Assembly: GCA_018268435.1 (NCBI GenBank)
Contig: JAFDWP010000091.1
Location: 1-39,725, forward strand
Length of the DNA stretch: 39,725 nucleotides
Source of the DNA: Actinomycetota bacterium
GTDB lineage: Bacteria > Actinomycetota > Actinomycetes > Actinomycetales > Microbacteriaceae
Reading direction: 5' to 3'
Shown: positions 32,220 to 39,641 of the stretch, one piece after another
Layout of the letters: every line of letters begins with the position of its first letter
Position numbering within the stretch: the first letter of the stretch is position 1
Program-made: the position numbers and the translations under genes
Notes under the pieces: model-generated
Databases searched by the model: none
Told to the model about the DNA's origin: nothing
What the model saw: the letters and a program-made list of their open reading frames with translations, nothing else

Positions 32220-33947
32220 TCAGGCGCGACGGCCGAGACGGCGACCGATCAGGCTGGACACGCCGGCGATCGCGAGCACGATCGCGGCGGCGAACAGGAT
32301 GACCATGAACAGCGCCGCGGCGGTGGCGAAGTCGCCGTTCAGGTAGAGCGTCAGCGCCGTCACCGAGACCGGCTCGAATCCGGGAGGCGCCAGCAGCGTC
32401 GGGATCGCCAGGTTCCCGGAGATGAACAGCGCCGCGAGGAACCAGCCGGACAGGAACGCCGGGATCAGCAGACGCAGCACGATCGAGAGGAACACCCGGG
32501 TGGGTCCCGCACCGGAGATCTTGCCGGCCTCCTCGAGCTCGGGGGCCAGCTGGGCGAGCGCGCCCTCGGCAAGGCGTCCGCAGAGCGGGATGGTCGCGAC
32601 GATCAGCACGATGCCCATCAGGATCGACGTGCCGTAGAGCGTCTTCGCGCCCGGCAGCACGAGCACCGCGAACATGTACGCCAGCGCCAGGACGATGCCG
32701 GGCAGCGCCCACGGGATCCACATCGCGAACGAGGTGTAGACGCGCAGGAAGCCGCGGCGGCGCAGCATGACGTAGCTGGTCAGCAGCGCCATGGCCATCG
32801 CGGCGAATCCGCCGGCGATCGAGACCCAGGCGGTCTGGACCAGGCTGCTCTGCAGCGTCGGGTCGCTCAGGACGCGCACGTAGTTGTCCGGGGACAGGTT
32901 GTCCATCACCCCGAAGATCGGCTGCAGCGACCCGAGCAGGACGGCGCCGAGCGGCAGCGCGAGGTTCAGCAGCAGGAAGACGACGATCACCGCGGTGAGC
33001 ACCCAGCGCATCGCGCCGAGGCGCATCGGGTCGCGCCGGCTGGTCTTGCCGGTGAGCGTGGTGAAACTGCGGCCGCGGAGCACCCAGCGCTGCAGCAGGA
33101 ACAGGCCGACGACGATCAGCAGGACGATCATCGCGAGCGTGAACGCGGAGGTGTACTCGGCCGGCGTGGTGTCGCGGATGTACTTGTAGATCTGCGTCGA
33201 GAACACATAGATGTTCGCCGGGCGGCCCAGCAGGTACGGGCTCTCGAAGGATTGGAAGATCAGCACCATGATGAGCGTCGCGGCGCCGGTGATGGCGGGG
33301 CCGACCGACGGGACGGTCACGGTGAGGAACGTGCGCCAGACACCCGAGCCCGAGATCGCCGCCGCCTCGTCCAGCGCCTGGTCGCGGTTGATGAAGGCGC
33401 CCTGCATGAGGATGAAGGCGAACGGCATGTAGCCGAGCGACATCGTGAGGATCAGGCCGCCCCAGGACTGGATGTCCATGAGCTGCGCCACGCCCAGGGT
33501 GTCCCGGGCGAACTGGTTCAGCAGCCCGTTCTGCGCGTTGCCGAGCATGATCCAGCCGAACGTGTAGAACATCGGCGGGACGAACAGGTTGATCACCATG
33601 AGCGGTGCAAGCGCCTTGCGCAGCGGAACGTCCGTGTTCGTCGCGATCCAGGCGAACAGCGAGCCGCCGAGGGTGGCGATGGTGCCGCACACGACGACGA
33701 GGATCAGGGAGTTGCCCAGCGTGGTCCAGGTCGCCGGGTCCGAGAGTGCGGCGCCGATGCCCGAGAGCGTCCAGGGGACGCCCTGCGCGGTGGGCAGCCC
33801 GTCGCGCACCGTGCCCAGCGCGATCATGAGCACCGGGAAGATGAAGACCAGGCCGAGCGTCAGGACGAACAGGGTCCACGCGGCGCGGGAGATGATCGCA
33901 CGCCAACGGGTCGCCCGCAGGTCCGATCGGACTTCAATGCTGACCAC
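32220..33947 (-). CDS. ABC transporter permease, two fused TM domains (FbpB-like)
   Basis: A protein of 575 residues with about 12 hydrophobic segments. It carries two copies of the EAA loop, EAAAISGSGVWRTFLTVTVP (around 220) and EEAGKISGAGPTRVFLSIVL (around 480). Each half is therefore a complete permease domain, and one polypeptide forms the channel. The first half starts with VLTLGLVFIFPVLMIALGT and the second with LTAVIVVFLLLNLALPLGAVLL. The start is GTG 33947, preceded by AAGGA. It is the first gene of the importer operon, under operator copy 3. Confidence 0.93.
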   Translation of the reverse strand: MVSIEVRSDLRATRWRAIISRAAWTLFVLTLGLVFIFPVLMIALGTVRDGLPTAQGVPWTLSGIGAALSDPATWTTLGNSLILVVVCGTIATLGGSLFAWIATNTDVPLRKALAPLMVINLFVPPMFYTFGWIMLGNAQNGLLNQFARDTLGVAQLMDIQSWGGLILTMSLGYMPFAFILMQGAFINRDQALDEAAAISGSGVWRTFLTVTVPSVGPAITGAATLIMVLIFQSFESPYLLGRPANIYVFSTQIYKYIRDTTPAEYTSAFTLAMIVLLIVVGLFLLQRWVLRGRSFTTLTGKTSRRDPMRLGAMRWVLTAVIVVFLLLNLALPLGAVLLGSLQPIFGVMDNLSPDNYVRVLSDPTLQSSLVQTAWVSIAGGFAAMAMALLTSYVMLRRRGFLRVYTSFAMWIPWALPGIVLALAYMFAVLVLPGAKTLYGTSILMGIVLIVATIPLCGRLAEGALAQLAPELEEAGKISGAGPTRVFLSIVLRLLIPAFLSGWFLAALFISGNLAIPTLLAPPGFEPVSVTALTLYLNGDFATAAALFMVILFAAAIVLAIAGVSSLIGRRLGRRA

Positions 33948-34011
33948 AGCGTTCCTTCCCACCTGATCGCCGTGCTCGAAGGGCCGAGACAGCGATGTAC
34001 TCAACTCCTTC

Positions 34012-34017
34012 ACGGTA
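34012..34017 (-). promoter_or_regulatory. -10 hexamer of the ABC importer operon
   Basis: The minus strand reads TACCGT, the same as in front of the ferredoxin reductase gene. The predicted start is at 34005, 58 nt before the GTG. It lies exactly 55 nt from operator copy 3. Confidence 0.6.
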
Positions 34018-34072
34018 GAGAGGAGGCCCCCGGGTTGTCCTCGCGCCAACCTCCGAAGAATGCGGGCCGTCC

Positions 34073-34089
34073 TCCGACACGGTGTCGGT
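34073..34089. promoter_or_regulatory. Operator copy 3 (17-bp palindrome)
   Basis: TCCGACACGGTGTCGGT, one mismatch at the distal end. It covers -84 to -68 of the predicted start of the importer operon. It stands clear of the terminator at 34121-34160, so it is not part of that hairpin. Confidence 0.8.
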
Positions 34090-34120
34090 GGTGTCGGGCG
34101 CCGCGGTATGAGGCACGAAA

Positions 34121-34160
34121 CGCCGCATGCCCCGTCCCTGATGGGACGGGGCATGCGGCG
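34121..34160 (-). terminator. 18-bp terminator of the ring-cleavage operon
   Basis: The arms CGCCGCATGCCCCGTCCC and GGGACGGGGCATGCGGCG pair perfectly around a 4-nt loop. On the minus strand TTTC follows. It lies 14 nt past the stop of the last operon gene. Confidence 0.8.
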
Positions 34161-34174
34161 CCGCGCAGGGCGGA

Positions 34175-34804
34175 TCAGACGAAGGGCGTGTCGAGCTCGC
34201 GCAGCGCGTACACGTCGAGCGTGGTGGTCTCCCCCGCGCTCAGGGCCGTGATGATGTCGGCCTCCTTGGCCTCGCGCTGGGCGCACCGCTGCAGCACGGC
34301 GTCGACCTGGGCGGCCGGGACGATCGCGATGCCGTCCGCGTCCGCGACGACGAGGTCGCCCGGTGCGATCGGCACGCCGCCGATCGTCACGGGCAGCCCG
34401 TGCGCGCCGGCCCACTGCTTTACCGTGCCGCGCGGCGTGATGCGGGAGGAGAAGACGGGGAAGCCCATCTCCGCCTGCTGGCGGGTGTCGCGCACTCCGC
34501 CCCAGATCACGAGGCCCGCCAGCCCGGCGGCGAGCGCCTGGGCGGCCATCACCTCGCCCCAGTGCCCGTGCGACGCGTCGTGCGCGTCGGCGACGATCAC
34601 GTCGCCGGGTTCCGCGCGCTCCAGCGCCCAGTGCAGGGCGAGGTTGTCCCCCGGGGCGACCTTGACGGGGTACGCGGTGCCGACGATCTCCGCGCCGGGC
34701 CACGCCGGACGCAGCGCGTCCGGCAGCACGTACGCCCCGTCCGTGCATTCGTGCACGGTGGCGGATCCCCAGGCGAGGATCCGCTCACGATCCACGGCGC
34801 TCAC
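34175..34804 (-). CDS. RraA-family aldolase-like protein A
   Basis: A protein of 209 residues of the RraA/HMG-CHA aldolase fold. Visible are ALHWALERAEPGDVIVADAHD, GHWGEVMAAQALAAGLAGLVIWGGVRD and PVTIGGVPIAPGDLVVADADG. The RD of the family signature is kept (GVRD), but the position after it reads TRQ rather than a following acidic residue, and the DG before it is WG. This may alter or remove aldolase activity. Family knowledge: LigK-type enzymes cleave 4-carboxy-4-hydroxy-2-oxoadipate to pyruvate and oxaloacetate. It starts with GTG (GTGA overlap of 4 nt with the next gene). Confidence 0.88.
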   Translation of the reverse strand: MSAVDRERILAWGSATVHECTDGAYVLPDALRPAWPGAEIVGTAYPVKVAPGDNLALHWALERAEPGDVIVADAHDASHGHWGEVMAAQALAAGLAGLVIWGGVRDTRQQAEMGFPVFSSRITPRGTVKQWAGAHGLPVTIGGVPIAPGDLVVADADGIAIVPAAQVDAVLQRCAQREAKEADIITALSAGETTTLDVYALRELDTPFV

Positions 34805-35451
34805 TTCTCGCGCCGCTGCAGCGTGTGGTACCCCTGCGCCGCACGGGCCTCGGTGATCGTCGCGCCCGCGAGCACGGCGGCCAGGATGGCGTCCTCGCGC
34901 TCGTCGATCTCGGCGGCGAGGCGGAACACCTCCTCCTCGATGTCCTGCGGGATGCGCACCACGCCGTCGTCATCGCCGATGAGCAGATCGCCGGGGCGCA
35001 CCTGCACGCCGCCGATGGCGACCGGCACCTGCTCGGCGAGCACCTCGACGCGGTCCTTGCCGGTGCGCATGTGGCGTCCCCGGCTGTAGACCGGGTATCC
35101 GAGCTCGAGCGCCTTCGCGACGTCCCGGTTCACGCCGTCGATCACGGTCGCGGCGACTCCCTTGGTGTGCGCCATCGCAGTGAGGATGTCGCCCCACACC
35201 GTCGCATCCATCCGACCGTCGTTGTCGAGCACGACCACCTGACCGGGCTCGACCTGGTCGAGATAGTCGCCGACGGTGCCCACGGGGTGTCCGGCCGGCA
35301 CGTACTTCACCGTGTAGGCGCGCCCCTGGAAGCGCTGCCCGTTCGTCAGCGGCAAGATGCCGAGAAGGCTCCCGTCGCGGCCGAGGCGATCCAGAGCGTC
35401 CGACAGGGTCGCCGTCGAAGAGGTGATCACGCGATCCGCTGCGGTGGTCAT
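34801..35451 (-). CDS. RraA-family aldolase-like protein B
   Basis: A protein of 216 residues of the RraA family. It contains YLDQVEPGQVVVLDNDGRMDATVWGDILTAMA and GVAATVIDGVNRDVAKALELGYPVYSRG, with the RD signature. The residue after RD-x-x is Lys rather than Glu/Asp. PVAIGGVQVRPGDLLIGDDDGVVRIP forms the C-terminal signature. It may be a divergent aldolase or have a structural role beside protein C. ATG 35451 overlaps the next gene by 4 nt. The three RraA genes are chained by 4-nt overlaps. Confidence 0.88.
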   Translation of the reverse strand: MTTAADRVITSSTATLSDALDRLGRDGSLLGILPLTNGQRFQGRAYTVKYVPAGHPVGTVGDYLDQVEPGQVVVLDNDGRMDATVWGDILTAMAHTKGVAATVIDGVNRDVAKALELGYPVYSRGRHMRTGKDRVEVLAEQVPVAIGGVQVRPGDLLIGDDDGVVRIPQDIEEEVFRLAAEIDEREDAILAAVLAGATITEARAAQGYHTLQRREK

Positions 35452-36116
35452 CGGGCGGTTCCTTCCGGTGCGAGGGCGAACTGGGAGTCGTGCATGACCT
35501 CCGAGACGGGGGCGCCGAACCGCACGGCGGCGAGCATGGCCGCCTCCCGTGCGATGATGCGCTCCGCGACGCCGAGCACGCGATCGAGGTCGACGTGCCG
35601 GACGAACACCATGCCGGTGCGGTCGGCGACGACCCAGTCCCCCGAGTCGACGGTGACACCGGCGATCGTGATGCGGTCGTCCATCGCGTACTGCACGATG
35701 CGTCCGCGCGCGCTCACCGGAACCGGCGTGCGGGCGAAGACGGGCAGACCCAGGTCGGCGTTCTCCTGGACGTCGCGGAACGCTCCGTCCACGATCACGC
35801 CGGCGACGTCGCGCCGCGCGGCGGCGGCGCCGAGCAGCCCGCCCCAGCAGGAGACGTCCGTGCGCCCCTCGTTGGCGATCACGATGACGTCCCCGGGCTC
35901 GGCCTCGTCCACGAGCGCCGCGGCGATGTGGTCCTGCGGGGCGTCCGCCTGCCGCGGCCCCGCCTGCACCGTGCGGACACGGCCGGCGATGGCCGCGTCC
36001 GGCAGGGTCACCGCATGCAGCGCGGTGACGACGCCCGGCAGCTGCAGGGCGTCCAGCGCATCCGAGAGGGCGGCGCTGTCCACCTCGCGCAGGCGGGTGA
36101 GGATCTCGACGCTCAC
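35448..36116 (-). CDS. RraA-family aldolase protein C (LigK-like, full signature)
   Basis: A protein of 222 residues. As I align it, this is the only one of the three paralogues that keeps the aldolase signature G-x20-R-D-x2-E/D. It runs from the second Gly of CWGGLLGAAAARRD through GAFRDVQE. The C-terminal IAGVTVDSGDWVVADRTGMVFV is the usual RraA ending. It is therefore the best candidate for cleaving 4-carboxy-4-hydroxy-2-oxoadipate to pyruvate and oxaloacetate. It starts with GTG overlapping the stop of the dioxygenase gene by 4 nt (GTGA). Confidence 0.9.
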   Translation of the reverse strand: MSVEILTRLREVDSAALSDALDALQLPGVVTALHAVTLPDAAIAGRVRTVQAGPRQADAPQDHIAAALVDEAEPGDVIVIANEGRTDVSCWGGLLGAAAARRDVAGVIVDGAFRDVQENADLGLPVFARTPVPVSARGRIVQYAMDDRITIAGVTVDSGDWVVADRTGMVFVRHVDLDRVLGVAERIIAREAAMLAAVRFGAPVSEVMHDSQFALAPEGTAR

Positions 36117-37129
36117 TCTGCGGCCCAGGTGACGAAGCCCATCGCGTTGCCGGTGCCGGCTTCGGTGCGGTAGGCGGGCTCATAGGTGACCTGGCTGATC
36201 TTCAGGCCCGCGGCGTTCGCGGCGCCGGCGACGGCGATCCAGTTGCGCAGCTCGCTGGTGCCGGCGGTCAGCAGGTTGGCCGGGATGGAGCGCAGGTACG
36301 CCTCGTCGTTGTCCTCCAGTGCCGTGATGAACGCACGGTCGAGCTCCTCGTCGACGACGAAGTGCGACAGCCCTCCGGACGCGACGAGTCCGACGCGGAT
36401 GTCCTGCGGGAAGCTCATGATCGCCTTGCCGAGGGCGACGCCGAAGTCGTAGCTGCGCGACGCGGACGGCGGGGTGGGCTCCCAGAACGTGTTGACGAAG
36501 ATCGGCACCATCGGGACCATGTTCTCCTGGCCGAGGATGCGCTGGTAGATGAAGCCCCAGCCGTGCGGCACGCCGCCGTTCTTGTAGCGCCCCGCAGGCA
36601 GGAGGCGCGAGGCCGCCGGGTCGAAGCCCGAGTTCAGGGTCTCGTCGATGATGTGACGGGCGAGGTCCGCGTTGACCGGCCGCGTGATGACACGGTCCGG
36701 GACGTCGCCGAGGGCGGCCTTGGCCAGTCCGGGGCTCATCTCGGCCAGGTGCTCCTCATCGAACGGGATGTGCTCGACGCTGTCGCCCCAGTACACCGCG
36801 AACGGCGCCAGCAGCTCGTCGCCGAAGATCTCCTTGTGGTCGCTGGAGACGATGACGAGGGCGTCGTACTGCTGCTCGGCGGCGATCCGGCCGAGGTCGT
36901 CCAGGGCCTGCTGCGTCCGCTCCCAGCGGGCCTGCATGACCTCGGGGGTGATCTCGTGCGAGAAGTCCTCGCGAGCCGCCGCGAGCTCGTCGTAGGTGTA
37001 CGTGCGCCCCTGATACCAGAGCGAATCGTTGCGGCGATCGGCGATGCCGCGGTTGATCCACTCCTCCGAGGGCGCCACCTTGAGCTGGGGACCGTGCGAG
37101 CTGCCGAAGCCGCCGACGATGGTTGCCAT
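36113..37129 (-). CDS. LigB-type extradiol ring-cleavage dioxygenase
   Basis: A protein of 338 residues of the LigB (type II extradiol) superfamily. All active-site residues are conserved: His12 in SSHGPQL and His98 in SSDHKEIF as iron ligands, Glu293 in SELRNW as the third ligand, and His256 in GLSHF as the catalytic acid/base. LigB of protocatechuate 4,5-dioxygenase is about 300 residues and pairs with the small LigA. No LigA-like gene is seen here, and no fused LigA domain is present. It opens a catecholic ring next to one hydroxyl. Which ring (gallate, protocatechuate or another) is unknown. ATG 37129 has the Shine-Dalgarno AAAGGA. Confidence 0.92.
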   Translation of the reverse strand: MATIVGGFGSSHGPQLKVAPSEEWINRGIADRRNDSLWYQGRTYTYDELAAAREDFSHEITPEVMQARWERTQQALDDLGRIAAEQQYDALVIVSSDHKEIFGDELLAPFAVYWGDSVEHIPFDEEHLAEMSPGLAKAALGDVPDRVITRPVNADLARHIIDETLNSGFDPAASRLLPAGRYKNGGVPHGWGFIYQRILGQENMVPMVPIFVNTFWEPTPPSASRSYDFGVALGKAIMSFPQDIRVGLVASGGLSHFVVDEELDRAFITALEDNDEAYLRSIPANLLTAGTSELRNWIAVAGAANAAGLKISQVTYEPAYRTEAGTGNAMGFVTWAAE

Positions 37130-37150
37130 GTCAGTGTCCTTTCGTGGGGG

Positions 37151-38155
37151 TCAGAGCTTGAACAGCTTCTGGGCGTTGCCGTGCATGAGCGCGGCACGCT
37201 GGTCATCGGTGAGCCAGGCGATGTCGTCCACGAGCAGGTGGATGTCGTCGAACCAGTGCCCGGTCTCGGGGTTGATCTGCGAGCCGGTGCCGGGCTTCTC
37301 GGTGCCGAACAGCGACTGCTCGACGCCGACGGTGCGCAGCAGCAGCTCGATGGCGTCCTGGGTGTACAGGCAGGTGTCGAAGTGCAGCTTGCGCAGCCGC
37401 TCGAGGTACGGGGTCGCGCCCGAGCGCACCCCGGAGGGCAGGAAGCGCCCGACCTGGTAGGGGATCGCGCCGCCGCCGTGGCTGATGACGATCTTCAGCT
37501 CCGGGAAGTCCTTCAGCACGTCCGAGTTCAGCAGGCTCCACACGCCCACCGTCTCCTCCTGGATGAAGTGCAGCGAGTACGGCTCACGCGCCGGCAGCCG
37601 GCAGCCGGCGGAGTGGATGATCGCCGGCACGTCGAGCTCGACGAGCGCCTCCCACAGCGGATACCAGAACTTGTCGCCGAGCGCGGGGGGCGTCTCCAGC
37701 CCCTCGTACGGGTCCGGGTTGATCATGACGCCGACGAAGCCGAGCTCGGTGATCGTGCGGCGCAGCTCCGGCAGCCACTGCTCGATCGGCAGGTCCATCG
37801 ACTGCGGCAGGCCGGCGACGCCGCGGAAGCGATCCGGGAACAGCTGCACCGAGCGGTGGATGACGTTGTTCACCTCGGTCGTGAACGCCTCGACGATCTT
37901 GGCCGGACGCTCGCTGTGCATCATCTGGTAGGGACGCGGCGAGAGCAGCTGCAGGTCGACCCCGGCGCCGTCGAGGTGGTCGAAGTGCGACACATCACCG
38001 AAGCTGGCGTTCGGGGTGAAGTAGGCCTCACGGATCTGGTCGTCGCTCAGGCTCGGGGCGCGGAGCCCGTGGGCGCCGCGGTGCGAGAGCAGCCCGGCCT
38101 TCCAGGCGTACAGTCCCTCGGGAGCCGAGAGGTGTCCGTGGATGTCGATGATCAT
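37151..38155 (-). CDS. 4-oxalomesaconate hydratase-like amidohydrolase (LigJ-type)
   Basis: A protein of 334 residues, close to LigJ of Sphingobium (341). It shares DIHGHLSAP (HxH), LFPDRFRGVAGLPQS, INPDP, YPLWEALVELDVPAIIH, FPELKIVISHGGGAIPYQVGRF, HFDTCLYTQDAIELLL and FGTEKPG (Glu at the LigJ catalytic position) with that enzyme (recall, not a search). LigJ hydrates 4-oxalomesaconate to 4-carboxy-4-hydroxy-2-oxoadipate. It heads the operon under operator copy 4. ATG 38155 is chosen because AAGGAG lies 10 nt upstream; an in-frame start at 38182 would precede it. Confidence 0.85.
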   Translation of the reverse strand: MIIDIHGHLSAPEGLYAWKAGLLSHRGAHGLRAPSLSDDQIREAYFTPNASFGDVSHFDHLDGAGVDLQLLSPRPYQMMHSERPAKIVEAFTTEVNNVIHRSVQLFPDRFRGVAGLPQSMDLPIEQWLPELRRTITELGFVGVMINPDPYEGLETPPALGDKFWYPLWEALVELDVPAIIHSAGCRLPAREPYSLHFIQEETVGVWSLLNSDVLKDFPELKIVISHGGGAIPYQVGRFLPSGVRSGATPYLERLRKLHFDTCLYTQDAIELLLRTVGVEQSLFGTEKPGTGSQINPETGHWFDDIHLLVDDIAWLTDDQRAALMHGNAQKLFKL

Positions 38156-38215
38156 GGCGGTTTCGCTCCTTCGCGTGGCCACTGCGCCGGGTGCGGCGGG
38201 TTACAGGCGTGACTC

Positions 38216-38221
38216 ACGATA
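38216..38221 (-). promoter_or_regulatory. -10 hexamer of the ring-cleavage operon
   Basis: The minus strand reads TATCGT. The predicted start is at 38209, 54 nt before the ATG. It lies exactly 55 nt from operator copy 4. Confidence 0.6.
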
Positions 38222-38276
38222 TGAGGCGGGATCCGACGCGATCATCGGCCCGTTGCGCGAACCTGCCGAGAGGGTT

Positions 38277-38293
38277 TCCGACACCGTGTTGGA
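38277..38293. promoter_or_regulatory. Operator copy 4 (17-bp palindrome)
   Basis: TCCGACACCGTGTTGGA, one mismatch in the arm distal to the ring-cleavage operon. It covers -84 to -68 of the predicted start of that operon. It also lies 61-77 nt before the ATG of the divergent PucR gene. Confidence 0.8.
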
Positions 38294-38341
38294 GACCGTC
38301 CCGGGGGTGCTCCCCGAATAGGAGTTCCCCTGGCGAGGGGG

Positions 38342-38347
38342 GATGAT
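38342..38347 (+). promoter_or_regulatory. Possible -10 hexamer of the PucR gene (leaderless)
   Basis: GATGAT, then 6 nt (CGAGCC), then ATG 38354. The first base is not the consensus T, so this is a weak or regulated promoter. The distance to operator copy 4 (48 nt) differs from the 55 nt of the other promoters. Confidence 0.4.
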
Positions 38348-38353
38348 CGAGCC

Positions 38354-39526
38354 ATGGGAATGAACCTCGATGGAGCGGTCCAAGACTTCGCGGACAGAAT
38401 CGGCAGCCCGGTCATCGTGTTCGACAGCGACCTGAACGTCGCCGCGTTCAGCGTGCATGAGGGCGTCACCGACCGCGCCCGTCTCGACATGATCCTCACG
38501 CACCGCGCATCGCAGCGTGCGATCGAGATGATCACCGAGCATCAGGTCGATCGCGCCCGCGGCGCGGTGCTGCTGCCGGTGAAGGCCAACATCCCCTCCC
38601 GCGTGGTCGCCGCGCTGCGCTACCGGGAGCGCGTGACCGGGTACGTCTCGTACGTCCCGGAGGAGAACGAGCGCCCCGACGACCGGGACCTCCCCGAGAT
38701 CCAGGCGGCCCGTGATGAGCTGGGGGCGCTGCTGGCGGCCAGGGAGGCCGAGCGGCGCGAGGGCTCCGACCGCGTACTGCAGCTCATGTCCCGGCTGCTG
38801 GACGGGGCGCAGGACCAGCGCGACGCGGCCGCCAACGAGCTGCTGGCCGACGGCCTGGTCTCGACCGCGCCGCACTACTCCGTGATGGTGTTCCGCTCGG
38901 CCGGAGACGTCGATCACGCCCATGCGGGGGCACGGCTCATCGTCGACCGCGCGCTCAAGGAGATCCCGCGCTTCAGCTCGCTGAAGTCGATCGGCACCGT
39001 GATCGACGGCGAGGGGGTGCTGGTCATCCCGCGGGAGATCAACGCGGAACGGCTGCGCAACCTCGTGCAGGACCAGTCGAACACCGGGGCGCGCGGGGGC
39101 GGCGGTGCGAGCCGGGCCCGCCTGTCGGAGATGCGGGAGTCGCGTCGGGAGGCGCGCATCGCGGTCCGCGCCACGATCCGCGACCCGGAGCGGTACGGGG
39201 TCGCCACCACGTGGGATCAGCTGGGCCTGGACCGCCTGCTGCTGCAGCTGCCGTTGGAGCGCATCACGCTGGAGGACCTGCCCGGCTCGATCGCCAAGCT
39301 CATCGACTCCACGGCGGGACCCGATCTCGCCGAGACGCTCGAGGAGTACCTCGACAGCGGCGCCGACGCGCAGCAGACCGCCATCCGCCTGCACATCCAC
39401 CGCTCGACGCTGTACTACCGCCTCGACCGCATCCGCGCGATCATCGACGCTGATCTCAGCGACGGCATCGTGCGGCGCGAGCTGCACACCGCATTGCGCA
39501 TCGCCTCCCTGGCCGGGCTGCGCTGA
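38354..39526 (+). CDS. PucR/CdaR-family transcriptional regulator
   Basis: A protein of 390 residues. The C-terminal PucR-type HTH is clear in QTAIRLHIHRSTLYYRLDRI (about 343-362). An N-terminal sensory region (about 1-200) starts GVQ-like with FADRIGSPVIVFDSDLNVAAFS, and a GGDEF-like linker domain follows. Known PucR-family proteins activate catabolic operons on binding a substrate or nitrogen signal. It is divergent from the ring-cleavage operon with operator copy 4 between them, and is the best candidate to recognise that palindrome. No Shine-Dalgarno is seen before ATG 38354, which fits a leaderless start. Confidence 0.92.
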   Translation: MGMNLDGAVQDFADRIGSPVIVFDSDLNVAAFSVHEGVTDRARLDMILTHRASQRAIEMITEHQVDRARGAVLLPVKANIPSRVVAALRYRERVTGYVSYVPEENERPDDRDLPEIQAARDELGALLAAREAERREGSDRVLQLMSRLLDGAQDQRDAAANELLADGLVSTAPHYSVMVFRSAGDVDHAHAGARLIVDRALKEIPRFSSLKSIGTVIDGEGVLVIPREINAERLRNLVQDQSNTGARGGGGASRARLSEMRESRREARIAVRATIRDPERYGVATTWDQLGLDRLLLQLPLERITLEDLPGSIAKLIDSTAGPDLAETLEEYLDSGADAQQTAIRLHIHRSTLYYRLDRIRAIIDADLSDGIVRRELHTALRIASLAGLR

Positions 39527-39545
39527 CCCGAGCGCGCCACGCGCC

Positions 39546-39590
39546 GACGCCGACACCCGACGCCTGTGCGGCGGCGGGTGTCGGGGCGTC
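39546..39590 (+). terminator. Terminator hairpin after the PucR gene
   Basis: Stem CGACACCCG/CGGGTGTCG (39551-39559 and 39575-39583), extended outwards by GACGC/GCGTC with a 2-nt bulge and inwards by CGCC/GGCG. It starts 19 nt after the stop codon. There is no T-tract. Confidence 0.75.
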
Positions 39591-39641
39591 GTGAGCCGGG
39601 GTCAGACCCTATGAGGGTGGGGTGCTGGTGCTCTTGTAGGC

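Noticed and set aside
32220..33947. A frameshifted or chimeric permease made of two genes
   Set aside because: The frame is continuous, both halves have EAA loops, and fused FbpB-like permeases are a known arrangement.
34073..34089. The palindrome at 34073 as a transcription terminator
   Set aside because: It is a short 8-bp arm palindrome with a 1-nt centre and no loop, so it cannot fold well as RNA. Its spacing to the -10 hexamer equals that of the three other copies, so it is an operator.
31830..34856. A 1008-codon open frame on the plus strand across the importer genes
   Set aside because: The translation is Arg/Asp/Glu/His-rich without motifs. It is antisense to the permease and binding-protein genes, whose motifs are clear.
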